Source: Forficula auricularia
Taxonomy: Eukaryota > Arthropoda > Insecta > Dermaptera > Forficulidae
NCBI GenBank assembly: GCA_024734495.1
Contig: JALMQS010000069.1
Location: 472,961 to 536,960 of the forward strand
Direction: 5' to 3'
DNA: 64,000 bases
Shown: one piece after another, positions 42,421 to 53,894 of the stretch
Numbering within the stretch: the stretch's first letter is position 1
How the letters are laid out: each line of letters opens with the position of its first letter
Program-made: the position numbers and the translations under genes
The notes under the pieces: generated by a model
Database searches by the model: none
What the model was told of the DNA's origin: nothing
What the model saw: only the letters and a program-made list of their open reading frames with translations

Positions 42421-43601
42421 GGTGGGTCGGCTGTTGGTAGATTTTCCGAGGCTATTTCCTCTAAAAAATTACCGGGATCGTGTTCGGGTGTATAATCTGA
42501 TGTGTAGTCAGGTGTATATTCATGTGTGTATTCATCGAAGTTTACCTCATTTGGATCGGCTTGTGCCTCGTGGTGGTTCAAATTAGGTCGATTGAATTTT
42601 GAGGGGAAATGGCTGGGGCTTTGGCTGCTAAATTTATTGGTTGGAGGAGAGGGTCTTGGTGAGAATAATTTCCTTGGGAAGTGATTTTGTTGTGTGTGAG
42701 GTGTGTTAGATAGGTTTTGTTGGTTATGCGGAGTCCGGAAGGGTGGGTTGTTTGGTGTAGCAGGACCTCTGCTAAAAGGTGTTGAGGTTCTAACTGGATT
42801 GAATGGTGTGTTTGGTTTTTGGTAATATTGTTTATTAGTAGGTGTGTTAGAAGGACCAAATTTTTGTGTTGTTAGCCTGGCTTCATATTGGAAGTCGTTA
42901 GTGAGCATATTTAGGGCATCTCCTAAGCTTTGGGGGTTTTTAGTCCTCATAGATTGGCCTACTGGGTCTCTAAGTCCTCTTAATAATACTCGCAAGGCTA
43001 AATTTGTGGTAAAGGTTTGCAATGATCTTTTCTCATTTTCGTCGAAATTTAATTCTATTTTTGAAATAATTTGCTGTAATTTTGTAGACACTTGGTCATG
43101 GAATTCGAAAGGTGTTTGGGTTTGATTTTGTCTGGTGGATGTTAACTCTAAAGTGAGAGTGTAGACATCCTTTTTATCTGAATACGTTTCTATTAGGAAG
43201 CTTCTTAAATCATCCCAATTTCTAGTATTGTAGCTGCTTAATTTGTTGGCAGCTTCGCCTTTAATTTTTGAAACTATTGAATGGATAATCACATCATTTT
43301 GAAAATCATCTACATCAGTAAAGTTATAAAATTTGGAGATTATTTTATCCGAGATTTCGATAAATCTGGGTAATATTTGTTGATCGCCTGTAAAATCAGG
43401 GATCATATCTAGGTATTCCCTTTTAAAGGGTTGTTGTGGAGGTTGCATTTGGAGGGGTGGTGCTTGAGGGGGTGAAGGTTGAGGGGGTGAAGGTTGAGGG
43501 GGTAGGTTTTGTGTGGGGAGAGTTTGATAAGTTTGAGTGTTGGTTGCTGATGTTGTCGGTAGATTCAGTGAAGAAGGTCTGATAAGGGGTTGGTTAGGCA
43601 T
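42402..43601 (-). CDS. gag: Errantivirus Gag polyprotein
   Basis: 399 codons from MPNQPLIRPS. The N-terminus is proline- and glutamine-rich (residues 30-60); the middle (about 63-240) has the gypsy capsid pattern (IPDFTGDQQ, LRGLRDPVGQSM); the C-terminus is rich in Pro, Asn, Thr and acidic residues. No CCHC zinc knuckle is present, which is usual in this group. The frame is intact. The pol frame overlaps its end in -1. Confidence 0.85.
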   Translation of the reverse strand: MPNQPLIRPSSLNLPTTSATNTQTYQTLPTQNLPPQPSPPQPSPPQAPPLQMQPPQQPFKREYLDMIPDFTGDQQILPRFIEISDKIISKFYNFTDVDDFQNDVIIHSIVSKIKGEAANKLSSYNTRNWDDLRSFLIETYSDKKDVYTLTLELTSTRQNQTQTPFEFHDQVSTKLQQIISKIELNFDENEKRSLQTFTTNLALRVLLRGLRDPVGQSMRTKNPQSLGDALNMLTNDFQYEARLTTQKFGPSNTPTNKQYYQKPNTPFNPVRTSTPFSRGPATPNNPPFRTPHNQQNLSNTPHTQQNHFPRKLFSPRPSPPTNKFSSQSPSHFPSKFNRPNLNHHEAQADPNEVNFDEYTHEYTPDYTSDYTPEHDPGNFLEEIASENLPTADPPTTDEN

Positions 43602-43840
43602 TTTTGATTTGTTTCTTTTAAATGAAAAAATTTTGGAATTAGGGCTAGAAGTCCTTCCTATCTAAACGAACAACGAACAGTGATTGGAACAAGTTATTAT
43701 AATACTAGCAATGTATTTTATTATAATAATTTAATATTAATTTTATTTACTTATTCAATATTAATTTTTATTTACTTAAATTTACCTTAAGAAAAATATT
43801 TATTAATGTAAGTTTTGAAGATTTGATTTGATTTTTTTTT
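43602..43840 (-). other. Errantivirus 5' leader remnant and flank
   Basis: Upstream of gag only about 90 bp (to about 43690) look like element leader. No 5' LTR matching 36910-37339 and no convincing primer-binding site follows; the sequence becomes AT-rich host or repeat DNA. Confidence 0.45.
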
Positions 43841-44160
43841 TTGAGCAACTCTAGATATATTAATAGTTAAGATGCCGCTATTCGAACCAAGCACCAATAA
43901 GTAAATTATGAAAATATTGTTATTTGAGTAAAATAGTGGAATAATTAAATTTAATAGTTGGGTATTTAAATGGAATAATATGTAATTAAGACAAGAAATG
44001 ATATAAACTTGAATATTTTTATTTATAATAAAAACTATTCAAGCTTATATTATTTATATTCATTTGATATACCTAGAATCTATATTCAAATGAATTATAT
44101 AAATATTTCTTAATTATTCATTTGGTTGAATTAATTGGATAAAAATTTGAATTATTATAT
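43840..44160 (+). repeat. Dispersed repeat, copy 1
   Basis: Matches 63570-63950 in inverted orientation: GAGCAACTCTAGATATATTA, CAAGCACCAATAAGTAAATT, TATTTGAGTAAAATAGTGG and AATTATTCATTTGGTTGAAT. It replaces the 5' flank of cassette unit 2. Non-coding, class unknown. Confidence 0.7.
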
Positions 44161-44165
44161 TTCAG

Positions 44166-44635
44166 TTGCCCATTTCTACTTCATCATTAATGTTGCCCAA
44201 CGAGGGATTCCGCTTTTGGATAAAATCAGGTAATTAAAAAATTATATTTATATACATAAATTCTTTTTAAATTCATAGCTGCTTATTTTTTATAGGAAGA
44301 AGCTATAGTTTCATCGAGATGACCACAGTCTGACATCAGGGCCTCTCATGCACGTTTCTATTACCTATATATTTATTTCTATAATAATAATTTCAAAATT
44401 AATTCTTGAATTGAATTGAAATTTTTTTTAGATATTTCTCATTAGAGTGTTTTCTTCTCTTTTCAAATTTCAAATTTTATTTTATTTATAGATTGTTTAA
44501 TTTCAAAAGTTCCTCTCTCGATATTTACCTATCTAGTATACTAATTTTGAATTAATTTTGTTAAAGGTGACAAAATAACTTGAGCAACGAGATCATCGGC
44601 TGCCTGCGAGTTTAGCCTTTTCTTTTAACGACGAG
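44166..44635 (+). ncRNA. Exon cassette unit 2 (three candidate exons)
   Basis: Islands at 44166-44229, 44296-44349 and 44567-44635 repeat the exons of unit 1 with high identity; the word ACGAGATCATCGGCTGCCTG is unchanged. Exon 1 has a one-base insertion relative to unit 1 and exon 3 is one base shorter, which argues against selection on a reading frame. The donor of exon 2 is GC where unit 1 has GT, so this exon may no longer be spliced there. Intron sequence is also shared, to at least 44880. Confidence 0.45.
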
Positions 44636-45387
44636 GTTAGTATTTATTCTATCTTCTGCTTTCTTAATTTCAAAGATATTGTCATGAAGATTATTTTTCA
44701 AACCTTCTTGAGTTACAAATTAGATCCCCTTATTTATTATTTCAGAGATTTCAATGATCTTTATTCAAAATTATTATAAAAAATAGTAGAGTGGATAAAT
44801 TTCTCATAAATTCAAATTGATTCTTCTTCATATTTTTATTTCATCTCATTTAATATTATATTTAATATTCATTTATATAAATTTTTATTTTTCTCTTCTT
44901 TTCATGTATCCTTTACTTCTGTGATGTTTCGATGCTGACACATTTATGTCCTTCTCACCAAAAGCGCACCAAATATGAGTATTAATATTTTTTAGCATGG
45001 CATTTAGTTAAAGCTTTCAAGGGATTTTTTATAGTTAGATTATAGTAGGTAAATTATTAGGATGTTTCCTTTTTTTACAGCATACCCTCTTAGCTACAAT
45101 CAGTAAATGTAATACTTAACTTATTTTAATATATTATATATTAAGGTGTTTCATTTCAATTGAAATTTAATACATTTTTAATTAATTACTTTTGGCTATT
45201 AAATGTTTCATAAATTCAATTTTAGATCAAATTAATTTCAATTATAGCTTAAATTGATTTTCATTTTTTGCAATTCTTAATATCAAAAATAAATTTAAAT
45301 CACTCTAATCATTTCATTTTTCTATAATATTTTTCTTGAAATTATTCAATTTTTAACGTAAAAAAAAATCAGATTAGGAATTTTCAG

Positions 45388-45449
45388 ATCCCCATTTCAT
45401 TTTCATCTGTAGTGAAGCAACAAGGGAGCCATTGGTGGATCTTGACAAA
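45388..45449 (+). ncRNA. Exon cassette unit 3, first exon
   Basis: After GGAATTTTCAG the sequence ATCCCCATTTCATTTTCATC resembles exon 1 of units 1 and 2 at its start and then diverges; a donor-like GTGAG follows at 45450. The upstream intron resembles that before unit 1. Confidence 0.35.
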
Positions 45450-45479
45450 GTGAGAATATATTATTAGAATTGTGGATTT

Positions 45480-46400
45480 TTCGTAGGGATTCTTAGGTTT
45501 CACCGCCTCGACCACCGATGGGATTCATCGCTATTTTAATATCAAATTTAATTCTTAGATTCAAAATATGTGATAGAAAATGATTGAAATTAAATTCGCA
45601 GTATTTAATAGAGTAGATATTTAGTTTAGAGGGAGGGTGGGATGATATGCCATGCCAACGATGACGTTTTATCTTTCTGTGTTGGGGACCTGCACTTTTC
45701 CCTTTGATTTCCTTCCTGGAGACAGCAAATGTGGTGTCGTCTATCTTAGGCCTCTTAGGGATATTTTGTGATGTGTTTCCCTCTCTTGTGCCCTCCAATT
45801 TAGTTTTAAGGTTATTTTAGTATTAAGATCCGCGAGAGAACTAAAATTGACGTCACCCATTTGTTGAACCCACGAACGGGTCACGAGGGAAGTGACCGAT
45901 TCGATCGGATTTCTAAAGATCGAGGTCCAGGTTCATCTTGCATGTGCTTGCATGTTTTGTGTCTTACCGAAAAGTCGTCGCTTGACGCCTTGTTCAAATG
46001 GAACAATGGGGTGGGAATGGGAGCCTGGTGACTTTGTGTCTTTGAGGGCGGGTTTGAGGTGGCTCTATGGACTAGAACCAAGACCAGAAGGTTGTCCGTT
46101 GCTTCCTCAGGAATAGCCTAAGGAAGAAGATCGGCTGCCTTGTGGCTAGGGGCACGAGGGCTCTGCCGGCCGGTTGGCGGAGACCGTGCACTGTGTTTTT
46201 CTCATATTTTAACCACTTGCCTACTAAAGTGTTTCCTTTTCGCCCCTAGTTGGTAAACATACTGAAATATGAACATGGTATTTATAATTTATGTCAGTCT
46301 TGTGTAGATAAGGCAAGTGGGAATTTTAGGTAGGATCTCTTTCAGCTCGCCCTGGTCTCTCGTTCTATCCGTATTCCAAAAAATCAAGGCCATTCTCACT
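45480..46400 (-). other. GC-richer block of unknown origin
   Basis: On the - strand, a short frame starts MGDVNFSSLADLNTK at about 45858 and a second, shifted frame carries PKRPKIDDTTFAVSRKEIKG (about 45720). Both look like genuine coding composition, broken by a frameshift. Upstream (45880-46400) is GC-rich without a long frame. It could be the 5' end of a retroelement (leader plus start of ORF1 or gag) or a gene fragment; I do not recognise it. Confidence 0.3.
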
Positions 46401-46799
46401 GATACATACGTCTTCAGGCTCTCTCGAAGTCCGATTATAAGAATTCGAATTTTACTCTGATATTTCAAATTATAAGAATTTGATTTGGATGAAATAAAAT
46501 TTGAATTTTTCCGCGAATTAAAGGGATCTATTTCGTTTACTACATACGTCTTGATGACTAAATTAGTATGTAGTAAAAGGGGGGGGGAATGCTACTAATG
46601 TTTATGTCAAGTGTTATAGGTATTAACTCAAAAAAGGTTTTTTCAACATCTGGAGGCGATGAGAAAGACAAGAAATAGATAGATCCCCCCACTCCATCCA
46701 TCGAAGGTGAATATTAGGTATTTTATCATTTATTTTTGTCTCTTTTTTCTTAAATAAATGATTGGTTGTTTGCACAAAATGATTCGCAACTATCTAAAC

Positions 46800-46890
46800 A
46801 ATATTATACAAATTTTGGTTGAGTTTGAACCATATGGGGCTATAATTTCCAAATTTCGCCCCCCCCCCTCCGCCCTGGCTAATTTTTCCA
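46800..46890 (-). repeat. Single unit of the MITE minisatellite module
   Basis: ACAAATTTTGGTTGAGTTTG and a C-rich tract match one unit of the array at 27985-28440. Confidence 0.5.
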
Positions 46891-47391
46891 GCTCGATTGT
46901 TTAAAATTATTGAATTATCACCTGAATTACATATACATCCAAATTTTCAAATTGATACAACAATTGGATGTAGGATAAAATCGACTTTCTAGATCGAATT
47001 ACATCCAACTTGGTTACAAGTGAAGTTAATATAAAGCGTGTAAAAGTGGATATGTTGCAAAACTCAAATTTTAATCGCGGTGTTCGTAAACTAAAGAAAA
47101 AATTCATTTAATTGATATTGTATATAGCCAGTTATTATATAATTCAAGTGTAATTCGAGGGTTTTTTTATTCCTAGAGGCCCCTCACAAAATTCTAAAAA
47201 AATTCGCCCAAATTTTTTTTTACACCTTTTTATCTAGGGATACACTTCGAAATTACTGGGAAAAGAATACAAGCTATAATATTACGGAGATTTTTTTCTA
47301 GTTAAAGTTAAAAATGAACAATTATTTAATTCCACTATTCAATAATAAAATAATAACATTGGAGTAATTTTTGGAGAGGGACTGATAAGTG

Positions 47392-47693
47392 AAATTGAGT
47401 GGAGAGGCAGTCCAAAAAAGAAGATAATTTATACCATCTTTTTATTCATAAACCGACGTTTCGGAGGCTATTCCCTCCTTCTTTTTTGTTACATTATAAT
47501 TCTGCTGAGAATGAAATACAATATATTATTGTTACTCACTGAAAGAGGAGACATGTCGCATTAGATTTCCTTCACTGACTTTTCAAACCCCTGAAGAAGG
47601 AGGGAATAGCCTCCGAAACGTCGGTTTATGAATAAAAAGATAGTATAAATTATCTTCTTTTTTTGGACTGCCTCATCCATATCCACTCAATTA
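47392..47693. repeat. Foldback with hammerhead-like core
   Basis: Edges AATTGAGTGGAGAGGCAGTCC and the inverse are about 300 bp apart. The right arm has a complete core (47582-47632). In the left arm the - strand keeps GAAACGTCGG and the CCTCC hairpin, but CTGAAGA is replaced by an A-rich run, so only one arm could be active. Confidence 0.65.
47582..47632 (+). ncRNA. Hammerhead ribozyme-like
   Basis: CTGAAGA (47591-47597), stem II GGAGG/CCTCC, GAAA (47615-47618), GTC (47620-47622). Stem I pairs AAACCC with GGTTT, with one bulged C. ACGT could serve as stem III between two molecules. Confidence 0.65.
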
Positions 47694-47895
47694 TAAAATA
47701 TTCTTCTAATACGACGATTTTTTTTTTTTTTTTATAAAATTAAGCCTTTGAAGATTTTTTTTGATATATGAAAAAATCTCATGATTTCCTCTAATAAGAA
47801 ATTATTTAATAATTTCCAACGGACATACAGACAGACATTATCAAGCAAGTACTTCTTTCAACCTTGAAACGTAAAAAATTTAAATTTAGAGTGTA

Positions 47896-48025
47896 AATTG
47901 ATAAGGTAGTTCAAAATTCAAAAAAAGAGAAAAATTTAATTTATTCATAAACCGACGTTTCGGAGGCTTATTCCCTCCTTCTTCAGGGTCGCTTTTGAAT
48001 TTTGGACTACCTTATCTATATCCAC
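47896..48025. repeat. Small foldback with one hammerhead-like core in its loop
   Basis: GATAAGGTAGTTCAAAATTC on the left is inverted on the right (47991-48025). The single core lies between the arms on the - strand (47947-47993). Confidence 0.6.
47947..47993 (-). ncRNA. Hammerhead ribozyme-like
   Basis: On the - strand: CTGAAGA (47980-47986), stem II GGAGG/CCTCC, GAAA (47958-47961), GTC (47954-47956). Stem I: GACC before the core with GGTT after it, four pairs including one G-U. Confidence 0.6.
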
Positions 48026-48167
48026 TCAATTCAATTATCAGTCCGTCTCCAAAAACTACTTCAATCTTCTTCAATTTAGAAATTTTTCTCGAAAATAAGA
48101 TTATTTTATAAAGAAATCTCCGTTTCTATTTGTTCTATAATAATAATAAAAATAAATCCATTTATAT

Positions 48168-49100
48168 TACAGTAGAGTTCCGAAAACTCAGCACTCGATA
48201 ACCCGGCAGTCCGGATAACTCGACCACACCCTGGAAGGGCGAAAAACGCTTTTTGTAAAGTCTGCTAGTTAATTTTCATTATAGATAGCTTTATGCCTTT
48301 ATAAAGTACGTACTTTTCCTTTGTTTAAGGGAGTTCGAGATTGCTTATCTATCTTGTTGATCTTCGAAAAAATCTTTTGTATTTCTCCAGAGTCCACAAC
48401 TTCTGCATACCAAAAAACAATTGTTAATAATGAGCTTAATTTCAAATAAAAATATTTATTTTGATAATATTAATAAAAAGAATATTGAGATAAATTTTTC
48501 TCATTGTTAAAACATTTATTTAACACAAAAACGATTTTAACAAATAGAGTTACTAGTGCTTTTGTCATATTATGTTGACTGCAAATAACTTTATATTTAT
48601 ACATTTATGAATAACTAATTAACTAGAGTATCAAATCTATTGAAAAATGTATCATTCGATTCATAAAAGTTGAATTATTGATCTGTATAAATTTGTTGAA
48701 AATGGTATAATTTGTGTAGAAGTTATAGCCCTTTTAAAAGCTCGGTCCATTTACTTCCATGTTAAAAGGACAATTTTTAAAAATTTATTTCTCAATAATG
48801 AGACAGACGATCAACTTCAAATTTCGGTAATAAATATTTAATGCATCAATGATTCGATGGTAAAAATTTGAGAATTTTCTTATAAAAATGATAAACAGTC
48901 CAGAACCTCCTTAAGGGTATTTGGGCAGTTTATTCTCTGTTGTATTCTCAAGCAAACAATACATACAAGTACAGTACTGTATTTTCTGAGGAAACTCTCG
49001 TACTTATACTTTTTTAACCCCATTCCCGATAACCCGGCATTTTCATAAACTCGGTCACCCTTCAGTCCAGATTAGGCCGAGTTTTCGGGACTCTACTGTA
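48168..49100. mobile_element. Pogo/Tigger-like MITE
   Basis: A 929-bp element (48170-49098) between TA dinucleotides has terminal inverted repeats CAGTAGAGTTCCGAAAACTC and its inverse (CAGTAGAGTCCCGAAAACTC). CAGTAGAG ends with TA duplication are typical of pogo/Tigger elements. Subterminal words CGATAACCCGGCA repeat in both ends. No transposase frame is present. Confidence 0.78.
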
Positions 49101-49943
49101 TAATGTATAAATAAGATAATCGGTTTATTAATTGTCTCAATAACCTAAATAAAAATTTACTTTTTGCTATAATGTGAAATCTCTCAGGAAAAAAAACATT
49201 TTTTTTTTATTGGAATCAATTGAGATTATATTATAATTCTTTGCATTTCGATCAATTTCAAATGAAAATCGACTTTTTTTTCTTAGAGGTTTTTTTAATA
49301 ACAAAAAATCGCATTTGTTGCTTAGGCTATTGTCAAGCTGATATCCTCAATTAGAATCACGACTATTAAGTCTATTATAGTCATTACGAACGATTTGAAT
49401 CTTATTCTTCAACTACTTCTTTCTTATCAATTGTGATAATGGAAAAACGGTTTATTTTATTTTTTTTCAATCCAAAAAAGATTTTAAATACCGAATAATT
49501 AACCTATAATAGTGATTGATGTTTTAATTATTTAACTTTCATTTAATTATCAGTGTAACGGAGATGGTTAATTATTAGAGAGCGTAAAAGTTTTGAAATC
49601 TATTAAAAATTAAAAAAAGAAATGCATAAAATGTATAATATAATAATATATGAACCCATAGCCAGACAATATAAATGTTAAAATAATCTATTATAATAAT
49701 TTTTATGATAGGAACCGTATATTATATATTATTTGTACATATTATAGATAATTTTTGCAAGATTATTATAATTATTATTATAATTTTGTTAGTATTTTGA
49801 GTTGGTTATCCGCCTAAGGCTGGATTCCCACTTGCATTTTCTTAAACGTTAGCGTTTGTTAAAACTTAGATCAAGACACATTATAATAGCCATTTCAACG
49901 GACCAATCTCCATGGTCAATAAAATTATATATGACTAATTTTT

Positions 49944-50508
49944 ACTTTACCAATACAGGTTATGGTTAAGTATTGTAATCGTGCATGAAAAAAGTGTTTT
50001 TCCTTCTTTTTTTCGAAATATCTCAAAAACGGCTGAAACAATTTTGATTAAAAAAATTGAGCGAAACCATGGTATTTCGCTCTACAAAAAGCTCCAATAA
50101 GTGAAGATCGAAAAAATTATATTTTTTGAGATAATAATTGTTTTGTCAAAATGTCCGTTAGTCTGTGCGTTACTAAATTTTTGTGGACGAGCTAGCTCAA
50201 AAACTAGTTTGAATGTCGAAACCAAATTTCACAAGTAGTTTTGGTCCATTGAGATTAAGAGCTGATTAGATTTTGGTGCACATCGACACAAAATTAAGGG
50301 GATGAGGGGGGGGGGGGGGTTAAAAATTAAAAATCTAGGCTATTAGAGCAAACTCAACCAAATTTTGTATACATAATCAGTGGACTCCCATAAGTCTAAA
50401 AATCCAAAAACTAGGCGCCCAAAATGGGGGAGGGGGGTGTAGGGTCAAACAATGAAAATATTGGCCATTTACCAAACTCAACCAAATTTCGTATACATAA
50501 TCAGTGGC
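49944..50508 (+). mobile_element. ACTTTACCATAC-type MITE, 3' end replaced
   Basis: Starts ACTTTACCAATACAGG and follows the family order through two module units (CATAATCAGTGGAC at 50375 and CATAATCAGTGG at 50497). At 50509 it passes directly into mariner-type transposase sequence. Confidence 0.65.
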
Positions 50509-50900
50509 CGAACTTTGTATACCTCAGCTTTGACGTATCCCGACAGAAAAAAGTCACACGGGGTCAAATCTGCGGAACGAGGGAGCCATGGAACATCCCC
50601 CGGAAAGAGATCAGGCGACCGGGAAAGAGCTCTTGGAAAATTTTGTGTGAGCGACTGGCAGTATGGGTCGTGGCTCCATCTTGTTGAAACCAGTGTTCTT
50701 GTTCATCCATTTTTGGACGGAAAAAGTTCTCCAACATGTCACCTAAGCGAGCCGAATTCACGGTAACAGTTAATCATTCGGATTCAAAAAAATAAGGCCC
50801 AATAATGCCTATAGAGGACACAGCGCACCAAACTGATACTTTGGGGGCTGTAAAGAGGTCTTTGATGCAGTTTACAAGGGTTTTCAAGCTTGAGTTGTTT
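50509..50900 (-). pseudogene. Tc1/mariner-type transposase fragment
   Basis: On the - strand: KVSVWCAVSS, ENFFRPKMDEQEHWFQQDGA, ATTHTASRS and FPGRLIS motifs, then in another frame PWLPRSADLTPCDFFLSG. This is the second half of a DDE transposase (catalytic D in QQDGA, the PRSPDLTPCDFFLWG-like block). At least one in-frame stop and one frameshift. Neither terminal repeat was found. Confidence 0.75.
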
Positions 50901-52230
50901 ACCATAAAATAATTTAGTCTTTTTGATTTTAAGTCGATTCTTCCATGTTTTCAGTAGAGGCTGCCATTAATAGTCAAAACATCAAAAATTGAATGCAATA
51001 AGGTTATTCCTCTAGTATTAGATAAGAATCGATCGTTATTTTTTATTTTAAGCCAATTCCTTCATGTCTTCAGCAATGATAACCGAAACGTCAAAAATTC
51101 AATTTAGAATTGTTATTCCTCAAGTATTAGATGAGAATCAATCGCTATTTTTAATTTTAAATCAAGATGAACTGCAAATTGCAAGTGATATCTGATTAAT
51201 AATAAAGGAATAAACATAATGTTTAGCAACGATCCGTTGCAGTTTATTTTGAACTAGGGACTGCATTCTGCCCTACCCTGTATATAGAACGGGTTTTACT
51301 TAAAACATTTAATGGATTAGATTTAGATACTTAATTATTTTTTAAAATTTCGTCTTCAAGTGTCAAATTTATTTTTTGCTACATATTTTCAACATTCTTA
51401 AATTATTCAGTCAAACTTGGATACCTGTTTTGTCGAATCGAATTGGATTCAAACAACTTCCCAAGTTGATCAGCAACTGTGCTACTTATTTGTTTTTTCC
51501 TCTCATCTTCTCAATCAAGATTAAAAAAAAATAGATAAAATTATATAAATATTATTAATATTTTATAAAATCGTTCATTAATTTGTGTCTCAATGTCCAT
51601 CATGATGACAGTGAAGAATTTCTTTGAGGCATTAAGAATATTAATCGTCTTTGATTGGTTGGTTATTTTGTAAGTCAAGGCCGGAAACCTTGAACTAAAT
51701 CCTCTCTTTCTCTTGAGTGTTGTGTTGCATCATTGCAGGAGGTTAAGGACCCATCGGTGTGGCCGAGTTAACAAGTTGAAAGTATGTTAACGAGGAAGAA
51801 ATGAAAAAAACTCGGAAATCTTTATCAGCTGGAAGGGTTCGTCTTAAACTACTTTTTGATATTAGGAAGATATTCCTAATCAGAATGTTCAACATTAGGT
51901 AAAGAGTTGTTTTCAAGTGCTATTTAAATCTTTTGATAGTATAATGGTCAGAGACCGGATTTTTATGCAATCGCATGTTTAGTTTGCCTGATTTTTTTAA
52001 GCAGTTGACCTAATATCTATCCGTATTAGTGCATTTAGACGCATTTTTGTTTTGTATTATATGACTACTCTTGAAATAAAAAGCTTAATTTTTTTTTTAA
52101 TAAATTTAAAATGATCAAAGTTTATATAAAACCAAAGAGATTCAAAAGGCACACATGTATAATTCTAGAAAACCCCAAAAAAGTGAAGTTTTTTAATGTC
52201 CTGAAAAGATATATTCCGAATAAGTTTCTA
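50901..52230. other. AT-rich sequence; one shared motif
   Basis: TTTAGCAACGATCCGTTGCA at 51222-51241 also occurs at 16440 and marks a small shared repeat. Nothing else was recognised. Confidence 0.4.
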
Positions 52231-52796
52231 TTTTTTTTTTTTTTATAATGATATTGATACAAGAAGAAGTTGCACCAAGAAGGTACAACCTCTGAAGTCC
52301 GTGGTGGACCCTTGTAACGTGAAGATAAAGGGAGATTTAGGGATTAGGTAGCAGCCGAAGGTATCTGTGGATGCTGGTCTTGAAAGATTGAAGGTTATTA
52401 GTAGCTGGAAAGACGGTCGGGGAAGAGAGTTCCAGTCTCTAGATGTCATAGGGATAAACGAATTGGCGAATGCGTTTGTTCGATTAGTATCTAGTTTAAG
52501 CGCGTAGGGGTGTTGAATTTTAGAAAATCGTGTACCTCGCGCAAAGAAGCCTTTGGTGGGATTATCGATTTTATTTCGTCAGAACAAAAGCCATGGTAAT
52601 ATCTATAAAAATGGGAAAGGGCGGAGACAGATCTACGATGGGCTAGGGAGTCGAGAGTGTCAGTTAATGTAGGATCGCCTATCAGTCTGATAGCTCGCCT
52701 CTGAATTGCATCTAAGTTATTAAGAGAATACTTGGAGGCTCCTCTCCACAAATGCGAGCAATATTCAAGACAGGGGCGAATTTGAGCCTTGTATAA
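52231..52796 (-). pseudogene. Jockey/I-type LINE 3' end
   Basis: On the - strand: YKAQIRPCLEYCSHLWRGAS, LDAIQRRAIRLIGD, LDSLAHRRSVSALSHFYRYY, HGFCSDEIKSIIPPKA, then after a frameshift RDWNSLPR and stop, a short 3' UTR and a 14-base A tail (T's at 52231-52244). This is the RT C-terminus of a LINE. 5' truncated at 52796, where it meets another LINE end in opposite orientation. Confidence 0.82.
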
Positions 52797-53552
52797 TATA
52801 AGGAGTTACCTATTTAAATTTAAATTTCCACTATATGCTAATATGCCTAGAAGGATGCAGACTATCATAACACGCCTCCGAATAGGGCATTGCTTCTTCT
52901 CTCATGGATATTTGATTCGGAGAGAGGATCCCCCATGGTGTGCTACTTGCAGTTCTAAGAATTACAGTGGACCACATCCTAATTGATTGTCCCGTATATA
53001 GTCTAGCTAGGACAGAATTTAAAATAAAAAACAAGACTATCCTAAATCTACTAGGAAGTCACGAAAATTTTGAGAATTTGTTCGGCTTTTTAAATCGAAT
53101 CCAACTCCTTAATTTGATTTAGCTTGTATTTTATTCTTTCTAGTCATGGCCTAACTATGGGAAGTCTTACTATCTGTGATATTATCTATTTTGTTGACTA
53201 TTCTATTTATTATATATTTGTTATAGAAGCCTCTTTACAGCTTCACTGTCGTATTGTTATTTCTTATATAGTTTATCTCTGGTTGAATTTTTTATACATT
53301 TATTTTAGTTTTCTGTTTTTCGATATAGTTTATTTCACATATCTATCAGAAGCCCCTTTACAGCTTCATTATTGTATTGTTATTTCTTATATAGTCTATC
53401 TCTCGTTGGATTTTTATACATTTATGTATCGTTAGATATATGGAAGTCCAAAAAAAAAAAAAAAATAGAGAATATAATAGAAATCCTAGGCGCTAATGAC
53501 CTTAGCAGTCGATGTGCCTTTAAACCCCCAAATAATAAATAAATAAATAAAT
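52797..53552 (+). pseudogene. I-like LINE 3' end
   Basis: On the + strand: MPRRMQTIITRLRIGH, YLIRREDPPWCATC and, in another frame, DHILIDCPVYSLARTEFKIK, the conserved C-terminal cysteine/histidine region of I-type LINE ORF2. A stop-rich 3' UTR follows, ending CGCTAATGACCTTAGCAGTC and a (AAAT)n tail near 53535. A long A-run lies at about 53447-53464. Damaged by at least one frameshift. Confidence 0.8.
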
Positions 53553-53894
53553 TTCAAAAAGTTCTTTCGCGACAATCCACACAAAATGTTTTAGCCTCGT
53601 AACCACTCTATACATATAAACGGTGCTATGTTAGGCTATGTTTTTTTAACTTGACTGTAGTTTTTACACTACTATATCCTCTTTATGAATGGGTCGTTTC
53701 CAAGCCATTGATCTTATATCCCCTCCACTAAAAATAATCGCCCAAATATGTTTGTTTCTTTTGTTTTTTATCAAAACTACGTGGTAATTAATTTCAATTT
53801 TTTTTTTAAGTTACTCCGAATATATTATTCTAACAAATATTAGTTTTTCATCAAGATGGTGAAAGTCCTTCAATGAAAAAAATAAAATAATGAT

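Noticed and set aside
44930..44975. C/D-box snoRNA-like words (GTGATGTTT, CTGA) in the cassette intron
   Set aside because: Box C is imperfect, no terminal stem or proper D box spacing was found, and the words are not kept in unit 0 at 35750.
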